Origin: Ciona intestinalis
Taxonomy: Eukaryota; Chordata; Ascidiacea; Phlebobranchia; Cionidae
Assembly: GCF_000224145.3 (NCBI RefSeq)
Contig: NC_020176.2
Location: forward strand, 2,112,740-2,176,739
Direction of reading: 5' to 3'
DNA length: 64,000 nucleotides
Within the stretch, counting starts at the first letter, position 1. Each line of letters opens with the position of its first letter. Both the position numbers and the translations under genes were made by a program. Under the pieces are notes generated by a model that was not told where the DNA came from, made no database searches, and saw only the letters and a list, made by a program, of their open reading frames with translations. Of the stretch, positions 63,884-64,000 are shown piece after piece.

Positions 63884-64000
63884 GTAAATGTATTTTTAAT
63901 TAAAAATAAAATTATTACTCTTAAGATTAAGAAAAAAAAAGTTATAATTTAAATAAAAACATTCTGTTTAAAGTTTTTTTTTTCTGATTTTATGTAAAGT

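Overview
The window looks like nuclear DNA of a tunicate, most probably a Ciona species. It is AT-rich, with compact multi-exon genes, GT-AG introns mostly of 100-1000 bp, many copies of one tRNA-derived SINE and of one short inverted-repeat MITE family, and single-copy homologues of gene families that are duplicated in vertebrates. No ORF here is a prokaryotic-type gene. The genes were rebuilt by hand from splice sites, phase and protein similarity recalled from memory. No database was searched. Six runs or positions of N interrupt the assembly.

Layout: (1) 159-570, minus: two exons of a BTB/POZ protein that runs off the left edge. (2) 1624-4680, minus: a complete five-exon SYNJ2BP/OMP25-type PDZ protein with a C-terminal membrane anchor. 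(3) 6062-12348, minus: NCBP3 (nuclear cap-binding subunit 3). Part of its RRM-like domain falls in a gap, and one 99-bp exon is present twice beside another gap. (4) 12637-13026, minus: a small single-exon twin CX9C protein, possibly NDUFS5-like. (5) 14206-22667, plus: an EAG/ERG/ELK-type (KCNH) potassium channel with almost no N-terminal region before S1, so no PAS domain, and with two one-base frame disagreements. (6) 24058-58144, minus: a MYO18 myosin with 43 exons. The joined coding length is 8172 nt, exactly divisible by 3, giving 2723 residues. (7) 59589 to the right edge, plus: an ankyrin-repeat membrane protein, possibly a ZDHHC13/17-like acyltransferase, incomplete.

The most interesting item is the MYO18 gene. 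Its upstream start encodes a MYO18A-like N-terminus with a PDZ domain. A separate 12-codon exon at 45519-45554, in the same phase as the next exon, encodes an N-terminus resembling that of vertebrate MYO18B. The extreme C-terminus also resembles MYO18B. One tunicate gene therefore appears to hold two promoters and two N-termini that vertebrates may have divided between two genes. The presumed second promoter lies at the edge of a 6.9-kb intron holding a ~127-bp satellite with MEF2-like cores and three perfect CRE palindromes.

Other points of note are SINEs ending just before four splice acceptors of the KCNH gene, repeated local duplications of exon edges, and nested or inverted MITE copies.
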